A stretch of 50,032 nucleotides of DNA from Cryobacterium cryoconiti (GCF_004403065.1 NZ_SOHA01000038.1:1-50032), one strand, 5' to 3'. Positions 25,430-37,023 are shown, counted from the stretch's first letter. Notes: a model not told the origin generated them from the sequence alone. Numbers and translations are program-made.

Positions 25430-27606
25430 CCGACTACTCCGCACTCGATTTCACTCCGCTGGTCGACCTGTCGGCCGACGAGGTCGTCACGCACTCCTAT
25501 GTGCGCGACGTGCCGTTGTCCGGAGGCCGAACCCTGGCGCTCGTCACGCTCGACAACGGCCGGGACCACACCCGCCCGAACACGCTCGGGCCCATCACCC
25601 TGCTCGAGTTCGGCATGACGATGGACCTCCTCCGGGAGCGTGCCGCCCTCGGCGACATCCACGGAGTCGCCGTCACCGGCAAGCCGTTCATCCTCGCCGC
25701 CGGCGCCGACCTGAGCAAGGTCAGCCAGATCCCCTCGCTCGAGACGGGCAAACTACTCGCGCAGCTCGGCCACTACGCGCTCGGCAAGCAGGCCGAGCTC
25801 GGCGTGCCCTCCTTCGTGTTCATCAACGGTCTCGCACTCGGTGGCGGGCTCGAAATCGCCCTGAACGCCGACTACCGCACGGTCGACGCATCCGTACCGG
25901 CGATCGCGCTGCCCGAGGTCTCCCTCGGGCTGATTCCGGGCTGGGGTGCCTCGTACCTGCTGCCCAACCTGATCGGCATCGAGAACGCCCTCAAGGTGAT
26001 CATCGAGAACCCGCTCAAGCACCGCACGCTGAAAGCGGCCGACGCCATCGAGCTCGGCATCGCCGATGTGCAGTTCGACTCGGCGATGTTCCTCGAACAG
26101 TCGATCGAGTGGGCTGACAGGGTGATCACCGGCAAGATCAAGGTTGCCCGGCCGAACCAGCCGGGCAAGGTCGAACGCCTCGTGAAGTGGGACGTCGCCG
26201 TCGGTATCGCCCGCAAGATGCTTGAAGGCCGCATCGGCACCGTCGCCCGGGCGCCGTACATCGCGCTGGACCTGATCAAGGCGGCCAAGAGCGGGAACAA
26301 GCAGGAAGGATTCGAGCGGGAGGACGACTGCCTGGCCGAGCTCATCTCCGGCGACCAGCTGCAGGCAAGCATCTACTCGTTCAACCTCGTGCAGAAGCGG
26401 GCCAAGCGCCCGGCGGGAGCGCCGGACAAGGCCCTCGCCCGCCCGATCAAGAAGGTTGGCGTCATCGGCGCCGGCCTGATGGCCAGCCAGTTCGCCCTGC
26501 TGTTCGTGCGCCGCCTGCGCGTGCCCGTGGTCATCACCGACCTCGACCAGGCCCGCGTCGACAAAGGCGTCGCGTACATCCACGGTGAGATCCTCGCCCT
26601 GGAGACCAAGAAGCGCATCTCCCCCGACGAGGCCAACCGGCTCCGTGCCCTGGTCACGGGGACCACCGATAAGTCACAGTTCGCGGACGCGGACTGGGTG
26701 ATCGAGGCCGTCTTCGAAGAGCTCGGCGTGAAGCAGGATGTCTTCGCCGAGATCGAGAAGCACATCTCACCGGAGGCCATCCTCGCCACCAACACCTCGT
26801 CGCTGTCGGTCGAGCAGATCGGTGCCAAGCTGGCCCACCCCGAACGACTGGTCGGTTTCCACTTCTTCAACCCGGTGGCGATCATGCCACTGATCGAGGT
26901 CGTGAACACCCCCGAGACGAACGAGGTAACCCTGTCCACGGCCATGGTCGTGGCCGCCAAGCTCCGCAAGAACGCGGTCATCACCCGGGACACCCCCGGG
27001 TTCGTGGTGAACCGGCTGCTGGCGAAGCTGCTGGGCGAAGCCATGCACGCTGTGGACACGGGCACTCCGTTCGATGTCGTCGACGGCTCGCTCGCCAAGT
27101 TCGGGATGCCGATGACCCCGTTCGAGCTGCTCGAACTCGTGGGTCTCAAGGTCGGCGCGCACGTGCTGGACACTCACCACGCCGCCTTCCCGGACCGTTT
27201 CTTCGAGAGTGCGAACCTGCACCGGCTCGCCGAGCACGGCACCATCCTGGAGCGCGACGCCAAGGGCAAGATCAAGGGCTTCGACAAGGGTGCCGTCAAG
27301 ATCGTCGCGGGCGGTACCGCCCCGATGACCGGCGAGCAGATCCTGCGCCGCGTCGAGGACGGCCTCGCTGACGAAATCAAGCGGATGCTGGACGACGGCG
27401 TCGTGCACGCCGCCGAGGACATCGACCTGTGCATGATCCTCGGTGCCAACTGGCCGTTCCAGATGGGCGGGATCACGCCCTACCTGGACCGCGTCGGCGC
27501 GAGCGAGCGGGTCTTCCACGACACGTTCCACACGCCGCCGATCCGCGGCGTGGGCGCGGCCTCCGCGTCCATCGCCCACACGACGGCGACGACCGTAGGC
27601 GACTGA
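25426..27606 (+). CDS. fadB: Multifunctional enoyl-CoA hydratase / 3-hydroxyacyl-CoA dehydrogenase
   Basis: A 726-residue fusion. The N-terminal crotonase domain has the oxyanion-hole region ILAAGADLSK and the two catalytic glutamates, Glu143 in ALGGGLEIAL and Glu164 in LPEVSLGLIPG. The central NAD-binding Rossmann motif is GVIGAGLMASQ (345-355). HFFNPVAIMPLIEVV and the C-terminal dehydrogenase domains follow. It performs hydration and oxidation of trans-2-enoyl-CoA, and its thiolase partner is the coupled gene just upstream. Full length and cytoplasmic. A long imperfect hairpin follows in the gap before dxs. Confidence 0.95.
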   Translation: MTDYSALDFTPLVDLSADEVVTHSYVRDVPLSGGRTLALVTLDNGRDHTRPNTLGPITLLEFGMTMDLLRERAALGDIHGVAVTGKPFILAAGADLSKVSQIPSLETGKLLAQLGHYALGKQAELGVPSFVFINGLALGGGLEIALNADYRTVDASVPAIALPEVSLGLIPGWGASYLLPNLIGIENALKVIIENPLKHRTLKAADAIELGIADVQFDSAMFLEQSIEWADRVITGKIKVARPNQPGKVERLVKWDVAVGIARKMLEGRIGTVARAPYIALDLIKAAKSGNKQEGFEREDDCLAELISGDQLQASIYSFNLVQKRAKRPAGAPDKALARPIKKVGVIGAGLMASQFALLFVRRLRVPVVITDLDQARVDKGVAYIHGEILALETKKRISPDEANRLRALVTGTTDKSQFADADWVIEAVFEELGVKQDVFAEIEKHISPEAILATNTSSLSVEQIGAKLAHPERLVGFHFFNPVAIMPLIEVVNTPETNEVTLSTAMVVAAKLRKNAVITRDTPGFVVNRLLAKLLGEAMHAVDTGTPFDVVDGSLAKFGMPMTPFELLELVGLKVGAHVLDTHHAAFPDRFFESANLHRLAEHGTILERDAKGKIKGFDKGAVKIVAGGTAPMTGEQILRRVEDGLADEIKRMLDDGVVHAAEDIDLCMILGANWPFQMGGITPYLDRVGASERVFHDTFHTPPIRGVGAASASIAHTTATTVGD

Positions 27607-27618
27607 CGATAGCCACTC

Positions 27619-27681
27619 CGCCGAGCCGTGAGCTCGACTTCCCTGTCGTGAAGAAGGGGGAGCCGAACTCACGGCTCGGCG
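27619..27681. terminator. Long hairpin between convergent fadB and dxs
   Basis: CGCCGAGCCGTGAG (27619-27632) pairs perfectly with CTCACGGCTCGGCG (27668-27681), and the inner bases pair partly with G-T wobbles, extending the stem to roughly 25 bp. There is no T-run on either strand. It lies 13 nt after the fadB stop codon. Confidence 0.65.
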
Positions 27682-27773
27682 TTGTGCTGGGCAGGTTCAT
27701 CGCGCGGCCGCCAGCGCCAGCGGGTCAGTCGCGACCTTCCGGGACCGGCGCGACCAACCGGTTGAGAACCTGA

Positions 27774-29726
27774 CTAGTCGTTCTGGCGGCTGGCCGGGAT
27801 GGATCCGGTGTCGATGGTGTCGGCGGGAAGCGGCCTGGCGTGGGGGATCTTGCTGCCGAGGACCATGTCCACCACGTCGCGGGCGATCCGCTGCGGCGTC
27901 AGCCCGACGCGTTCGAGGATCTCGGCCCGGGTGCCGTGGTCGAGGAATTCGTCGGGCAGACCGAGTTCGGTGACGGCCGTGTCGACGCCTGCTTCACGCA
28001 GGTCCTGACGGATGCGGGTGCCGATACCGCCCACCCGGATGCCGTCTTCGATGCTCACGACGATCCGGTACTCCGCAGCCAGGGAGACGATGCTCTTCGG
28101 CACGGGCACGACCCAGCGCGGGTCGACCACGGTTGCCCCGATACCCTGGGCGGCGAGCCGCGCCGCCACGTCGAGTCCCATCGCAGCCATCGGCCCGACG
28201 GTCACGATGAGCACGTCCTTCTGGGTCGATTCCAGCAGCACGTCGACCCCGTCCGCCATCCGGCGAACCGCCTCGATCGGGGCACTGACGCTCCCCTTGG
28301 GGAAGCGCAGCACGGTGGGCGCGTCGTCGACCGCCACGGCCTCCTCGAGCTCCTCGCACAGGCGCACCGAGTCCCGCGGCGCCGCCAGGCGGATCCCGGG
28401 GACGACCTGCAGAATGGCCAGGTCCCAGATGCCGTGGTGGCTGGGACCGTCCGGCCCGGTCACGCCCGCCCGGTCGAGCACGAATGTGACGCCGGCTTTG
28501 TGCAGCGCAACGTCCATCAGCACCTGGTCGAACGCCCGGTTGATGAAAGTGGCGTACAGCGCGACGACCGGATGCAGGCCGCCGAAGGCAAGGCCGGCCG
28601 CGCTGGTCACGGCGTGCTGTTCGGCGATGCCCACGTCGTGCACCCGGTCGGGGAATCTCTCGGCCATCTTGTGCAGGCCGGTGGGGCGCAGCATCGCCGC
28701 GGTGATGCCGACGATCGTGGGCTGCACCGTGGCCAGGCGCAACAGCTCGTCGGCGAAGACGGATGTCCAGGAGGGCGCTCCGGCGGATTCCGTGGACTCC
28801 CCCGTCTCCGGGTCGATCTGGCCGACGGCGTGGAACTGGTCCGCGGTGTCCTGCACGGCCGGGTCGTAGCCCTTGCCTTTCTGGGTGATGGCATGCACGA
28901 TCACCGGGGCGCCGTAACCCTTGGCCTGCCGGAGCGCCTCGACCATCGCCGCCATGTCGTGGCCGTCGACGGGGCCGATGTACTTGATGTCGAGGTTCGA
29001 GTAGAGCGCCTCGTTGTTGGTGAACCGGGAGAGGAAGCCATGCATGCCACCGCGCACGCCTCGGAAGAACGCCCGCGCGGGTGCGCCCATCCGTTCGAAG
29101 GCCTCACGGCTGGACAGGTAGGCGCTGTGGTACGCCTGGCGGGTGCGCACGGTGTTGAGGAAACGGGCCATGCCGCCGATGGTGGGGGCGTAGGAGCGGC
29201 CGTTGTCATTCACGATGATGATCAGCCGACGGGTGTTGTCGTCACTGATGTTGTTGAGGGCTTCCCAGGTCATGCCGCCGGTCAGGGAGCCGTCCCCGAC
29301 CACAGCGATCACGTGACGGTCGCTCTGGCCGGTCATCTCGAAGGCCCGGGAGATGCCGTCGGCCCAGGACAGCGAACTGGAGGCGTGGGAGCTCTCCACG
29401 ATGTCGTGCTCCGACTCCCGGCGTTGCGGGTAGCCGGCGAGCCCACCCGACTGGCGCAGCAAACCGAAGTCCTGGCGGCCGGTGAGCAGCTTGTGCACGT
29501 AGGACTGGTGCCCGGTGTCGAAGACGATCGCATCGCGCGGCGACTCGAACACCCGGTGCATGGCGATGGTCAGCTCGACGACGCCGAGGTTGGGCCCCAG
29601 ATGTCCCCCGGTCTTGGAGACCTCGCGCACAAGGAAGGCCCGGACCTCCGCTGCGAGCTGGACGAGCTGTTCCGTCGAGAGGCGATCAAGATCTCTCGGC
29701 CCGGAGATCGTGTCCAGTAGCGCCAT
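27774..29726 (-). CDS. dxs: 1-deoxy-D-xylulose-5-phosphate synthase
   Basis: A 650-residue thiamine-diphosphate enzyme that condenses pyruvate and glyceraldehyde-3-phosphate in the first step of the MEP isoprenoid pathway. It begins MALLDTISGPRDLDRL. The TPP-binding motif is GDGSLTGG (144-151) with the NDN box (about residues 173-175), and HLGPNLGVVELT (42-53) is family-typical. The transketolase-like pyrimidine-binding domain contains GIAEQHAVTSAAG. ATG 29726 has AAAGGTG upstream. It is downstream of acn on the same strand but separated by acn's terminator, so it is probably transcribed alone. Confidence 0.96.
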   Translation of the reverse strand: MALLDTISGPRDLDRLSTEQLVQLAAEVRAFLVREVSKTGGHLGPNLGVVELTIAMHRVFESPRDAIVFDTGHQSYVHKLLTGRQDFGLLRQSGGLAGYPQRRESEHDIVESSHASSSLSWADGISRAFEMTGQSDRHVIAVVGDGSLTGGMTWEALNNISDDNTRRLIIIVNDNGRSYAPTIGGMARFLNTVRTRQAYHSAYLSSREAFERMGAPARAFFRGVRGGMHGFLSRFTNNEALYSNLDIKYIGPVDGHDMAAMVEALRQAKGYGAPVIVHAITQKGKGYDPAVQDTADQFHAVGQIDPETGESTESAGAPSWTSVFADELLRLATVQPTIVGITAAMLRPTGLHKMAERFPDRVHDVGIAEQHAVTSAAGLAFGGLHPVVALYATFINRAFDQVLMDVALHKAGVTFVLDRAGVTGPDGPSHHGIWDLAILQVVPGIRLAAPRDSVRLCEELEEAVAVDDAPTVLRFPKGSVSAPIEAVRRMADGVDVLLESTQKDVLIVTVGPMAAMGLDVAARLAAQGIGATVVDPRWVVPVPKSIVSLAAEYRIVVSIEDGIRVGGIGTRIRQDLREAGVDTAVTELGLPDEFLDHGTRAEILERVGLTPQRIARDVVDMVLGSKIPHARPLPADTIDTGSIPASRQND

Positions 29727-29763
29727 CGATAACACCTTTCACGTTGCGCTATCCGCCACCACA

Positions 29764-29808
29764 AAACCGGCGCATAGATTCGGTCATGCCGAGTCTACGC
29801 GCCGGTTT
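29764..29808 (-). terminator. Intrinsic terminator of acn
   Basis: Two 20-nt arms (29764-29783 and 29789-29808) pair completely if two G-T wobbles are allowed, with a 5-nt loop. On the minus strand the hairpin ends in TTTTGT. It lies 31 nt after the acn stop codon. Confidence 0.85.
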
Positions 29809-29839
29809 CGGAAGCTAGCCGAGAGGCGGCTGGGTGCCG

Positions 29840-32674
<2,835 letters not shown>

Positions 32675-32806
32675 GATGCCCTCTCCTTCGTGGAAACCGA
32701 CGGGTAACCGTCCGCAATCCTCAATCCTGACGACCGGACGCCTGCGCCTGCCAGCAAGGGTTACCTAACCGGCGGATGCGACGTGCGGACGATGTCCTCG
32801 TCAAAC

Positions 32807-32824
32807 TATCTTGACGTAGAGATA
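32807..32824. promoter_or_regulatory. 18-bp palindromic operator candidate upstream of acn
   Basis: TATCTTGACGTAGAGATA is symmetric at 14 of 18 positions around a central ACGT. It partly overlaps an inverted pair CGTCAA/TTGACG (32799-32816). On the minus strand TTGACG (32799-32804) could be a -35 for acn, so a protein on the palindrome would compete with or recruit polymerase. I recall similar sites near TCA-cycle genes in other actinobacteria but cannot name the regulator with confidence. Confidence 0.5.
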
Positions 32825-32908
32825 ACTCTAGCGGTGCCCCGCCGATTCGCACGCCTTTTCGGTCAGTGTCGCGAAATCAGGGTGTCGAAAAATCAGGGTG
32901 TCGCGAGA

Positions 32909-33712
32909 TTACTCGGGCCGCCGCTCCGCGTTGTCGCCGGCCGCCCGGTAGACCGTCCTGACCATCAGCCACGAGATCACCAGGAGCGGCGCGTAGAGCG
33001 GGATGCCCATCAGGAGCTTCACAGCTCCCAGCCACTCCACGTTGCCGGAGTAGTACAGCGGCAGTTGCACGGCCAGCCGCAGCGCGAACAGTCCGGCCCA
33101 GCACAGGGTGAGGATGGTCAACACACGTCGTTTGGACGGGTCCGCCCGCCAGTCGATTCCGTCCCCCATCAGGAACCCCACGGCCAGGCCGATCAACGGC
33201 CAGCCGACCACCGCCGAGATCAGAAGTGCACCGCCGTACAGCCCATTGGTCCAGAACCCAGGCAGGAAGAAGTCCTCGGCCCGGCCGGTGAACAGCGCCA
33301 GCACAGCGCTGAAGACCAGTGCCACCAGCCCGCCGACGGCCGGCGTCACCGTCTGGCGGCTGACCCGGCGCAGCCCGATGAAGACGACGCCGATCAGAAC
33401 CGGTACGACCAGCGAGACCAGGAGCGAGTACTCCGGCAGAAGCTGCCGGGTGAAGGTGTAGGTGATCAGAAAGACCAGGCCGGGCAGGACGGCCTCGACC
33501 AGACCCCGGATGCCGCCCATCGCCGCCAGCAGGGCGCGTCCACTGATCGGCTCGCCCTCGGCGGCCGACGAGAAGCCTGCCCGCCGGGCTGCGGCGGCCA
33601 TGCCCTCGGCGAAGGCGCCGGCTCCCGGTTCGGCAGCGGGCCCGGATGACCCAGGCTCATGCGGTGATGCGCCGGGGCCGGGGGCCTCGTCGGGCGGCGG
33701 GGTTTCCGTCAT
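32909..33712 (-). CDS. DUF3159 family membrane protein
   Basis: A 267-residue protein. A Pro/Gly/Glu-rich disordered N-terminus of about 55 residues is followed by five or six membrane helices (about 68-265). It matches DUF3159, an actinobacterial family of unknown function; GLVEAVLPGLVFLITYT and the GDGIDWRADPSKRR loop are recognisable. The start at 33712 follows GAGGAA, which overlaps the DUF3710 stop codon 10 nt upstream, so it is in one operon with DUF3710 and dut. The open frame continues to 34204 but only inside the DUF3710 gene. Confidence 0.88.
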   Translation of the reverse strand: MTETPPPDEAPGPGASPHEPGSSGPAAEPGAGAFAEGMAAAARRAGFSSAAEGEPISGRALLAAMGGIRGLVEAVLPGLVFLITYTFTRQLLPEYSLLVSLVVPVLIGVVFIGLRRVSRQTVTPAVGGLVALVFSAVLALFTGRAEDFFLPGFWTNGLYGGALLISAVVGWPLIGLAVGFLMGDGIDWRADPSKRRVLTILTLCWAGLFALRLAVQLPLYYSGNVEWLGAVKLLMGIPLYAPLLVISWLMVRTVYRAAGDNAERRPE

Positions 33713-33722
33713 CCGGCGTTCC

Positions 33723-34352
33723 TCAGGACTGGCCCGGTCCGGCCGCAGCGGCCGGGGTGGCCGGCATCCGGAGCGGGATGAGGTCACGCGGCGGCATCGG
33801 CGCCGAACCGCGCACCACCACGATGCTGCGGAACAGGTCTTCGATCTCACTCGCCGCATCGGGGTTGACGGCACCCTCTCCGGCGATGACACCGCGGAGG
33901 AACCAGCGCGGCCCGTCGACGCCGATGAAGCGAGCCAGCCGGCTGGATCCGTCGGCACCCTGGCCGGCCGCAACGGGGATCTCGGCAACGAGTTCAGGGC
34001 CGAACGGACCCTCGCGCAGAGTGGTGGTGCCACCCTGCTTGCCGATCTGGTCGGCGATCTGCGCGCGGATCTCGTGCCAGAGACCACTGGATCGGGGCGC
34101 GGCGAAGGGCTGCACCTGCAGGGTCGACCCGGCGTAGTCGAGCCCGATGGCGACGACCCGCTTGCTGCCTTCTTCGATTTCGAGCCGAAGGTGCAGGCCT
34201 TCACGGGGAAGGATCTTCACCCCGCCGAGGTCGACGTAGGGTCGCACCGGGTTGGCCTCGACTTCATCGAGGGGTCCCTCGGTTGCGCGGTCCTCGGGTG
34301 CGGATTTGGCCGACACGTCCATGGTCTCGTCCGTGTTCGCGGTGTCGCTCAC
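33723..34352 (-). CDS. DUF3710 family protein
   Basis: A 209-residue soluble protein of the actinobacterial DUF3710 family: VRPYVDLGGVKILPREGLHLRLE (36-58), GSTLQVQPFAAPRSSGLW and RFIGVDGPRWFLRGVI are characteristic. The ends are acidic or Pro/Ala-rich and disordered. No function is known. It lies directly downstream of dut (GTG start overlapping the dut TGA by 4 bp) and upstream of DUF3159. The same neighbour pair exists in M. tuberculosis (Rv2696c/Rv2697c), so a link to nucleotide metabolism or genome upkeep has been guessed but not shown. Confidence 0.9.
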   Translation of the reverse strand: MSDTANTDETMDVSAKSAPEDRATEGPLDEVEANPVRPYVDLGGVKILPREGLHLRLEIEEGSKRVVAIGLDYAGSTLQVQPFAAPRSSGLWHEIRAQIADQIGKQGGTTTLREGPFGPELVAEIPVAAGQGADGSSRLARFIGVDGPRWFLRGVIAGEGAVNPDAASEIEDLFRSIVVVRGSAPMPPRDLIPLRMPATPAAAAGPGQS

Positions 34353-34825
34353 TGGTTGTCTCCTGACGTTTCGGTGCCCGTGCTGCTCTGCTGGGTTCGG
34401 CCCGTTGACCCGAACCCGCCTTCACCGCGCTGGCTGCCCGGCAACCTGTCGACGGGAATGAACGCCGCTCGAGCGACCGGCATGATGATGATCTGGGCGA
34501 TGCGGTCGCCGACCGCGATCGCGAACGACGCGTTCTGGTCGGTGTTCAGCAGGGCGACCTTGATCTCGCCGCGGTACCCGGCGTCAACGGTTCCCGGGGA
34601 GTTCACGATCGTGATGCCGTGCTTGACGGCAAGCCCGCTGCGGGGAACGACGAACGCTGCGAACCCGTCGGGTAGGGCGATGGAGACTCCGGTGCCGACC
34701 AGGGCGCGCTCGCCGGGGGCCAGGACCAGATCCTGGGAGGAATGAAGATCCGCTCCCGCGTCGCCCGGATGCGCGTAGCTCGGGAGGATGGACGCGGTAA
34801 TCAGGACTTCGACGCTTTCTGCCAC
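34349..34825 (-). CDS. dut: Deoxyuridine 5'-triphosphate nucleotidohydrolase
   Basis: A 158-residue trimeric dUTPase that hydrolyses dUTP to dUMP and pyrophosphate, keeping uracil out of DNA and feeding dTMP synthesis. The five family motifs are visible: GDAGADL, the PRSGLAVKHGI segment, GTVDAGYRGEI with the catalytic Asp, GDRIAQIII, and the C-terminal P-loop-like GFGSTGR. A disordered Ser/Thr-rich tail follows. The GTG start at 34825 lies 6 nt after TAGCCT on the minus strand, with no ribosome-binding site. It is the first gene of the dut-DUF3710-DUF3159 operon. Confidence 0.96.
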   Translation of the reverse strand: MAESVEVLITASILPSYAHPGDAGADLHSSQDLVLAPGERALVGTGVSIALPDGFAAFVVPRSGLAVKHGITIVNSPGTVDAGYRGEIKVALLNTDQNASFAIAVGDRIAQIIIMPVARAAFIPVDRLPGSQRGEGGFGSTGRTQQSSTGTETSGDNQ

Positions 34826-34831
34826 GTGTCG

Positions 34832-34837
34832 AGGCTA
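34832..34837 (-). promoter_or_regulatory. -10 element for leaderless dut
   Basis: On the minus strand TAGCCT is followed by 6 nt (CGACAC) and the GTG start at 34825. It shares the 38-bp divergent spacer with the DUF3093 promoter. Confidence 0.55.
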
Positions 34838-34851
34838 GTGCAGAAGTCTGA

Positions 34852-34857
34852 TCGAAT
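34852..34857 (+). promoter_or_regulatory. -10 element for leaderless DUF3093
   Basis: TCGAAT with an extended TGA in front (TG at 34849-34850) is followed by 6 nt (AGAGCC) and the ATG at 34864. Any -35 contact at the usual distance would fall on the dut -10 element. Confidence 0.5.
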
Positions 34858-34863
34858 AGAGCC

Positions 34864-35319
34864 ATGCCTGAATATCGCGAAAAACTCTGGGCCTCACCCG
34901 CACCGTATGTCGCCACCGCACTGATCATCCCGGCCAGCATCCTCGTGTTCGCACCGATCTCGATGTTCGCCGGGATCCTGATCGCCGCGGGGTTGTATGC
35001 GGCGTGCGTTCTGACGCTGATCCTGTCGGCTCCACTGATCCACGTGCGGAACGGCGAGATCATCGCCGGGCGAGCGAGCATCTCGGCCGACCTCGTCGGC
35101 GAGGTTCAGCCCTTCGACGGGGAAGAGGCGGCACTGGAGCGCGGGCGCCGGCTCGACGCCAGGGCGTGGCTGCTCATCCGTGGGTGGATCCGACCGGTCG
35201 TGAAAATACCGATCGACGATGAGACCGACCCGGCGCCGTACTGGCTCATATCGACGCGGCACCCACAGAAATTGGCCGCCGCGATCAACGGATCGCGACG
35301 GCCAGCGTCAGATGATTAA
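34864..35319 (+). CDS. DUF3093 family membrane protein
   Basis: A 151-residue protein of the actinobacterial DUF3093 family. Two adjacent membrane helices (about 15-38 and 40-60) are followed by a beta-rich cytoplasmic domain with IHVRNGEIIAGRASISADLVGEV (59-81) and a YWLISTRHPQKLAAAI end. Function unknown. It is divergent from dut with only 38 bp between start codons, an arrangement also seen in M. tuberculosis (Rv2697c/Rv2698), and convergent with DUF4193 (6-bp gap). Confidence 0.9.
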   Translation: MPEYREKLWASPAPYVATALIIPASILVFAPISMFAGILIAAGLYAACVLTLILSAPLIHVRNGEIIAGRASISADLVGEVQPFDGEEAALERGRRLDARAWLLIRGWIRPVVKIPIDDETDPAPYWLISTRHPQKLAAAINGSRRPASDD

Positions 35320-35325
35320 GCGCGT

Positions 35326-35619
35326 TTAGGAGTCGCACTCCAGGCAAACCGGGCCGAGCTTGGTCTCGTGCGACATCTGCGAACGGTGCTTCACCAGGAA
35401 GCATTCCACGCAGGTGAACTCGTCGGCCTGCGGAGGCAGGACGACGACATCGAGGTCGAGGTCGGACAGATCGGCGCCGGGAAGGTCGAAACCACCGGGG
35501 TTGTCCGAGTCGTCGACATCTACGACACCGGACATCTTGTCGGGTACGCGCTCCTTGAGGGCCTCAATCGACTCCGAGTCGTCTTCGGTCTTCCGTGGTG
35601 CGTCGTAATCGGTTGCCAT
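35326..35619 (-). CDS. DUF4193 family protein, probable zinc-binding
   Basis: A 97-residue acidic protein. The N-terminal part (MATDYDAPRK, then Asp/Glu-rich) is likely disordered. The C-terminus has a CVECFLVKHRSQ motif and a final CLEC, giving two CxxC pairs that probably bind zinc. It matches DUF4193, a conserved actinobacterial family with no known function (Rv2699c in M. tuberculosis). ATG 35619 is used because the family begins MATDYDAPRK; an in-frame ATG lies 6 nt upstream. Confidence 0.9.
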   Translation of the reverse strand: MATDYDAPRKTEDDSESIEALKERVPDKMSGVVDVDDSDNPGGFDLPGADLSDLDLDVVVLPPQADEFTCVECFLVKHRSQMSHETKLGPVCLECDS

Positions 35620-35815
35620 GCCCATCCATTCAGTTACGCCGAGAAACGATTTCGGCGGCCATAGTTTCCAACAATCCGGGCGGAATAGCAAACTACACGT
35701 CGCCGTATCTGTTCGGCACAGTCATCAACTTGCGGCACGCCCGGCGTATTCCCCAGCGATTCGGCTTTTACATGGCAGTCTTGGCTGCACTAGTGATCGC
35801 GAGAGGGCTTTCAAC

Positions 35816-36976
35816 ATGCAGGAATTGAAAGTTATTGGAGTCGAGAACGGTGCGCTGCTCGCAGCGTCAGAGGAGGGTGACCGGTTCCGGATCCCCATCG
35901 ATGAGGTTCTCCAGTCCCGGCTTCGCCAAACCCAGGCGGATCCCACGTCGGGGCCGAAGCTCAGCCCCAAGGAAGTGCAGGCCCACATCCGTGCCGGCAT
36001 GTCCGCCGAGGACGTGGCCGCCGTCACGGGCGCATCCATCGATTTCGTGCGTCGTTTCGAAGGCCCGGTCGTCGCGGAACGCGATTACATGGTGTCCTGC
36101 GCGCTGAGCGTGCCCGTGCACACCGCCATCGACCCTGACCCGATTGAGGGCGGAGCCAACTTCGGCACCGTCATCCGGGAGCGTCTGGCGTCCCTCGGCG
36201 CCACCAACGAGCGCTGGGCCAGTTGGAAGGAACCCGGCGCCGGGTGGATCGTCAAGCTCTCCTTCACCGCTGACGACATCGACCACGACGCCCGCTGGGG
36301 CTTCGAACCGAAGAAGAACTCCCTCACGCCGGTCGGCAGCGAAGCCATCGCGCTCTCCCAGCAGGGCGAGCTCAAGGGTGCCCTGATCCCGCGCTTGCGC
36401 GCCGTCGGCGCCGAGACGAGCCCAGCCGACGTATCCAGATTCGACAGCGGCGCCTTCACGTTCAGGGAATCCCTGGCGGAGGACCTGCAGAACGACACCG
36501 CTCCGCTCCTGGACCCGGTGCCGTACTCGCGTTCGGCCGGCACGACGGAGGCGGTGTCCCGGGCAGCCATCAAGCGCGCCGACGAACCGCCGCAGAGCCT
36601 GAGCGAGACCGCGGACCTGCTCGCATCCCTCCGCCGTCGCCGCGGGGAGCGCGAGGCGGCCGCGTTCGAGAGCAATCAGTCCGAGAGTCACCGAACGGGC
36701 CTCACCGGCAACACCGGCCTGCATTCGGAGGGACCGGGCATCCGTCTCGTGGACCAGCCCGTGGCGGCCGTCGAGCCTGCTGGCGCCCCCGGCGCCGAGG
36801 TGTCGGCGGCAACGTCGGAAACACCCCGCAATGCCTGGTCCGCTCAGGCAGCCGCATCGCAGACGCCGTCCGTGACGCCGCGCCCGGCAAGCAACCACGG
36901 CAAGCGTGGCCGCGCCTCGATGCCCAGCTGGGACGAGATCGTGTTCGGCGCCCGCACCGACGACGACCTGCCCTAA
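35816..36976 (+). CDS. sepH: SepH, FtsZ-associated cell division regulator (DUF3071)
   Basis: A 386-residue protein. The N-terminal DUF3071 domain (about 1-170) carries MQELKVIGVENGALLAA, LSPKEVQAHIRAGMSAEDVAAVTGASIDFVRRFEGPVVAERDYM (a helix-turn-helix-like part) and a second conserved block around 120-170. A long disordered Ser/Ala/Pro-rich region follows, with a short conserved C-terminal motif (SMPSWDEIVFGARTDDD). In Streptomyces and mycobacteria SepH binds FtsZ and promotes filament assembly at the septum. The start at 35816 has GAGAGGG upstream. It is next to DUF4193 but divergent, with a 196-bp spacer. Confidence 0.93.
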   Translation: MQELKVIGVENGALLAASEEGDRFRIPIDEVLQSRLRQTQADPTSGPKLSPKEVQAHIRAGMSAEDVAAVTGASIDFVRRFEGPVVAERDYMVSCALSVPVHTAIDPDPIEGGANFGTVIRERLASLGATNERWASWKEPGAGWIVKLSFTADDIDHDARWGFEPKKNSLTPVGSEAIALSQQGELKGALIPRLRAVGAETSPADVSRFDSGAFTFRESLAEDLQNDTAPLLDPVPYSRSAGTTEAVSRAAIKRADEPPQSLSETADLLASLRRRRGEREAAAFESNQSESHRTGLTGNTGLHSEGPGIRLVDQPVAAVEPAGAPGAEVSAATSETPRNAWSAQAAASQTPSVTPRPASNHGKRGRASMPSWDEIVFGARTDDDLP

Positions 36977-37011
36977 CCGCGGGAGTTCACCGGCACCAGT
37001 CCCCGTTCGAC

Positions 37012-37017
37012 TACCCT
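37012..37017 (+). promoter_or_regulatory. -10 element for leaderless FUSC gene
   Basis: TACCCT followed by 6 nt (GAACAC) and the GTG at 37024. No Shine-Dalgarno sequence is present. Confidence 0.5.
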
Positions 37018-37023
37018 GAACAC

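Noticed and set aside
27840..29720. 626-codon open frame antisense to dxs
   Set aside because: Shadow frame of dxs with no recognisable domain or ribosome-binding site.
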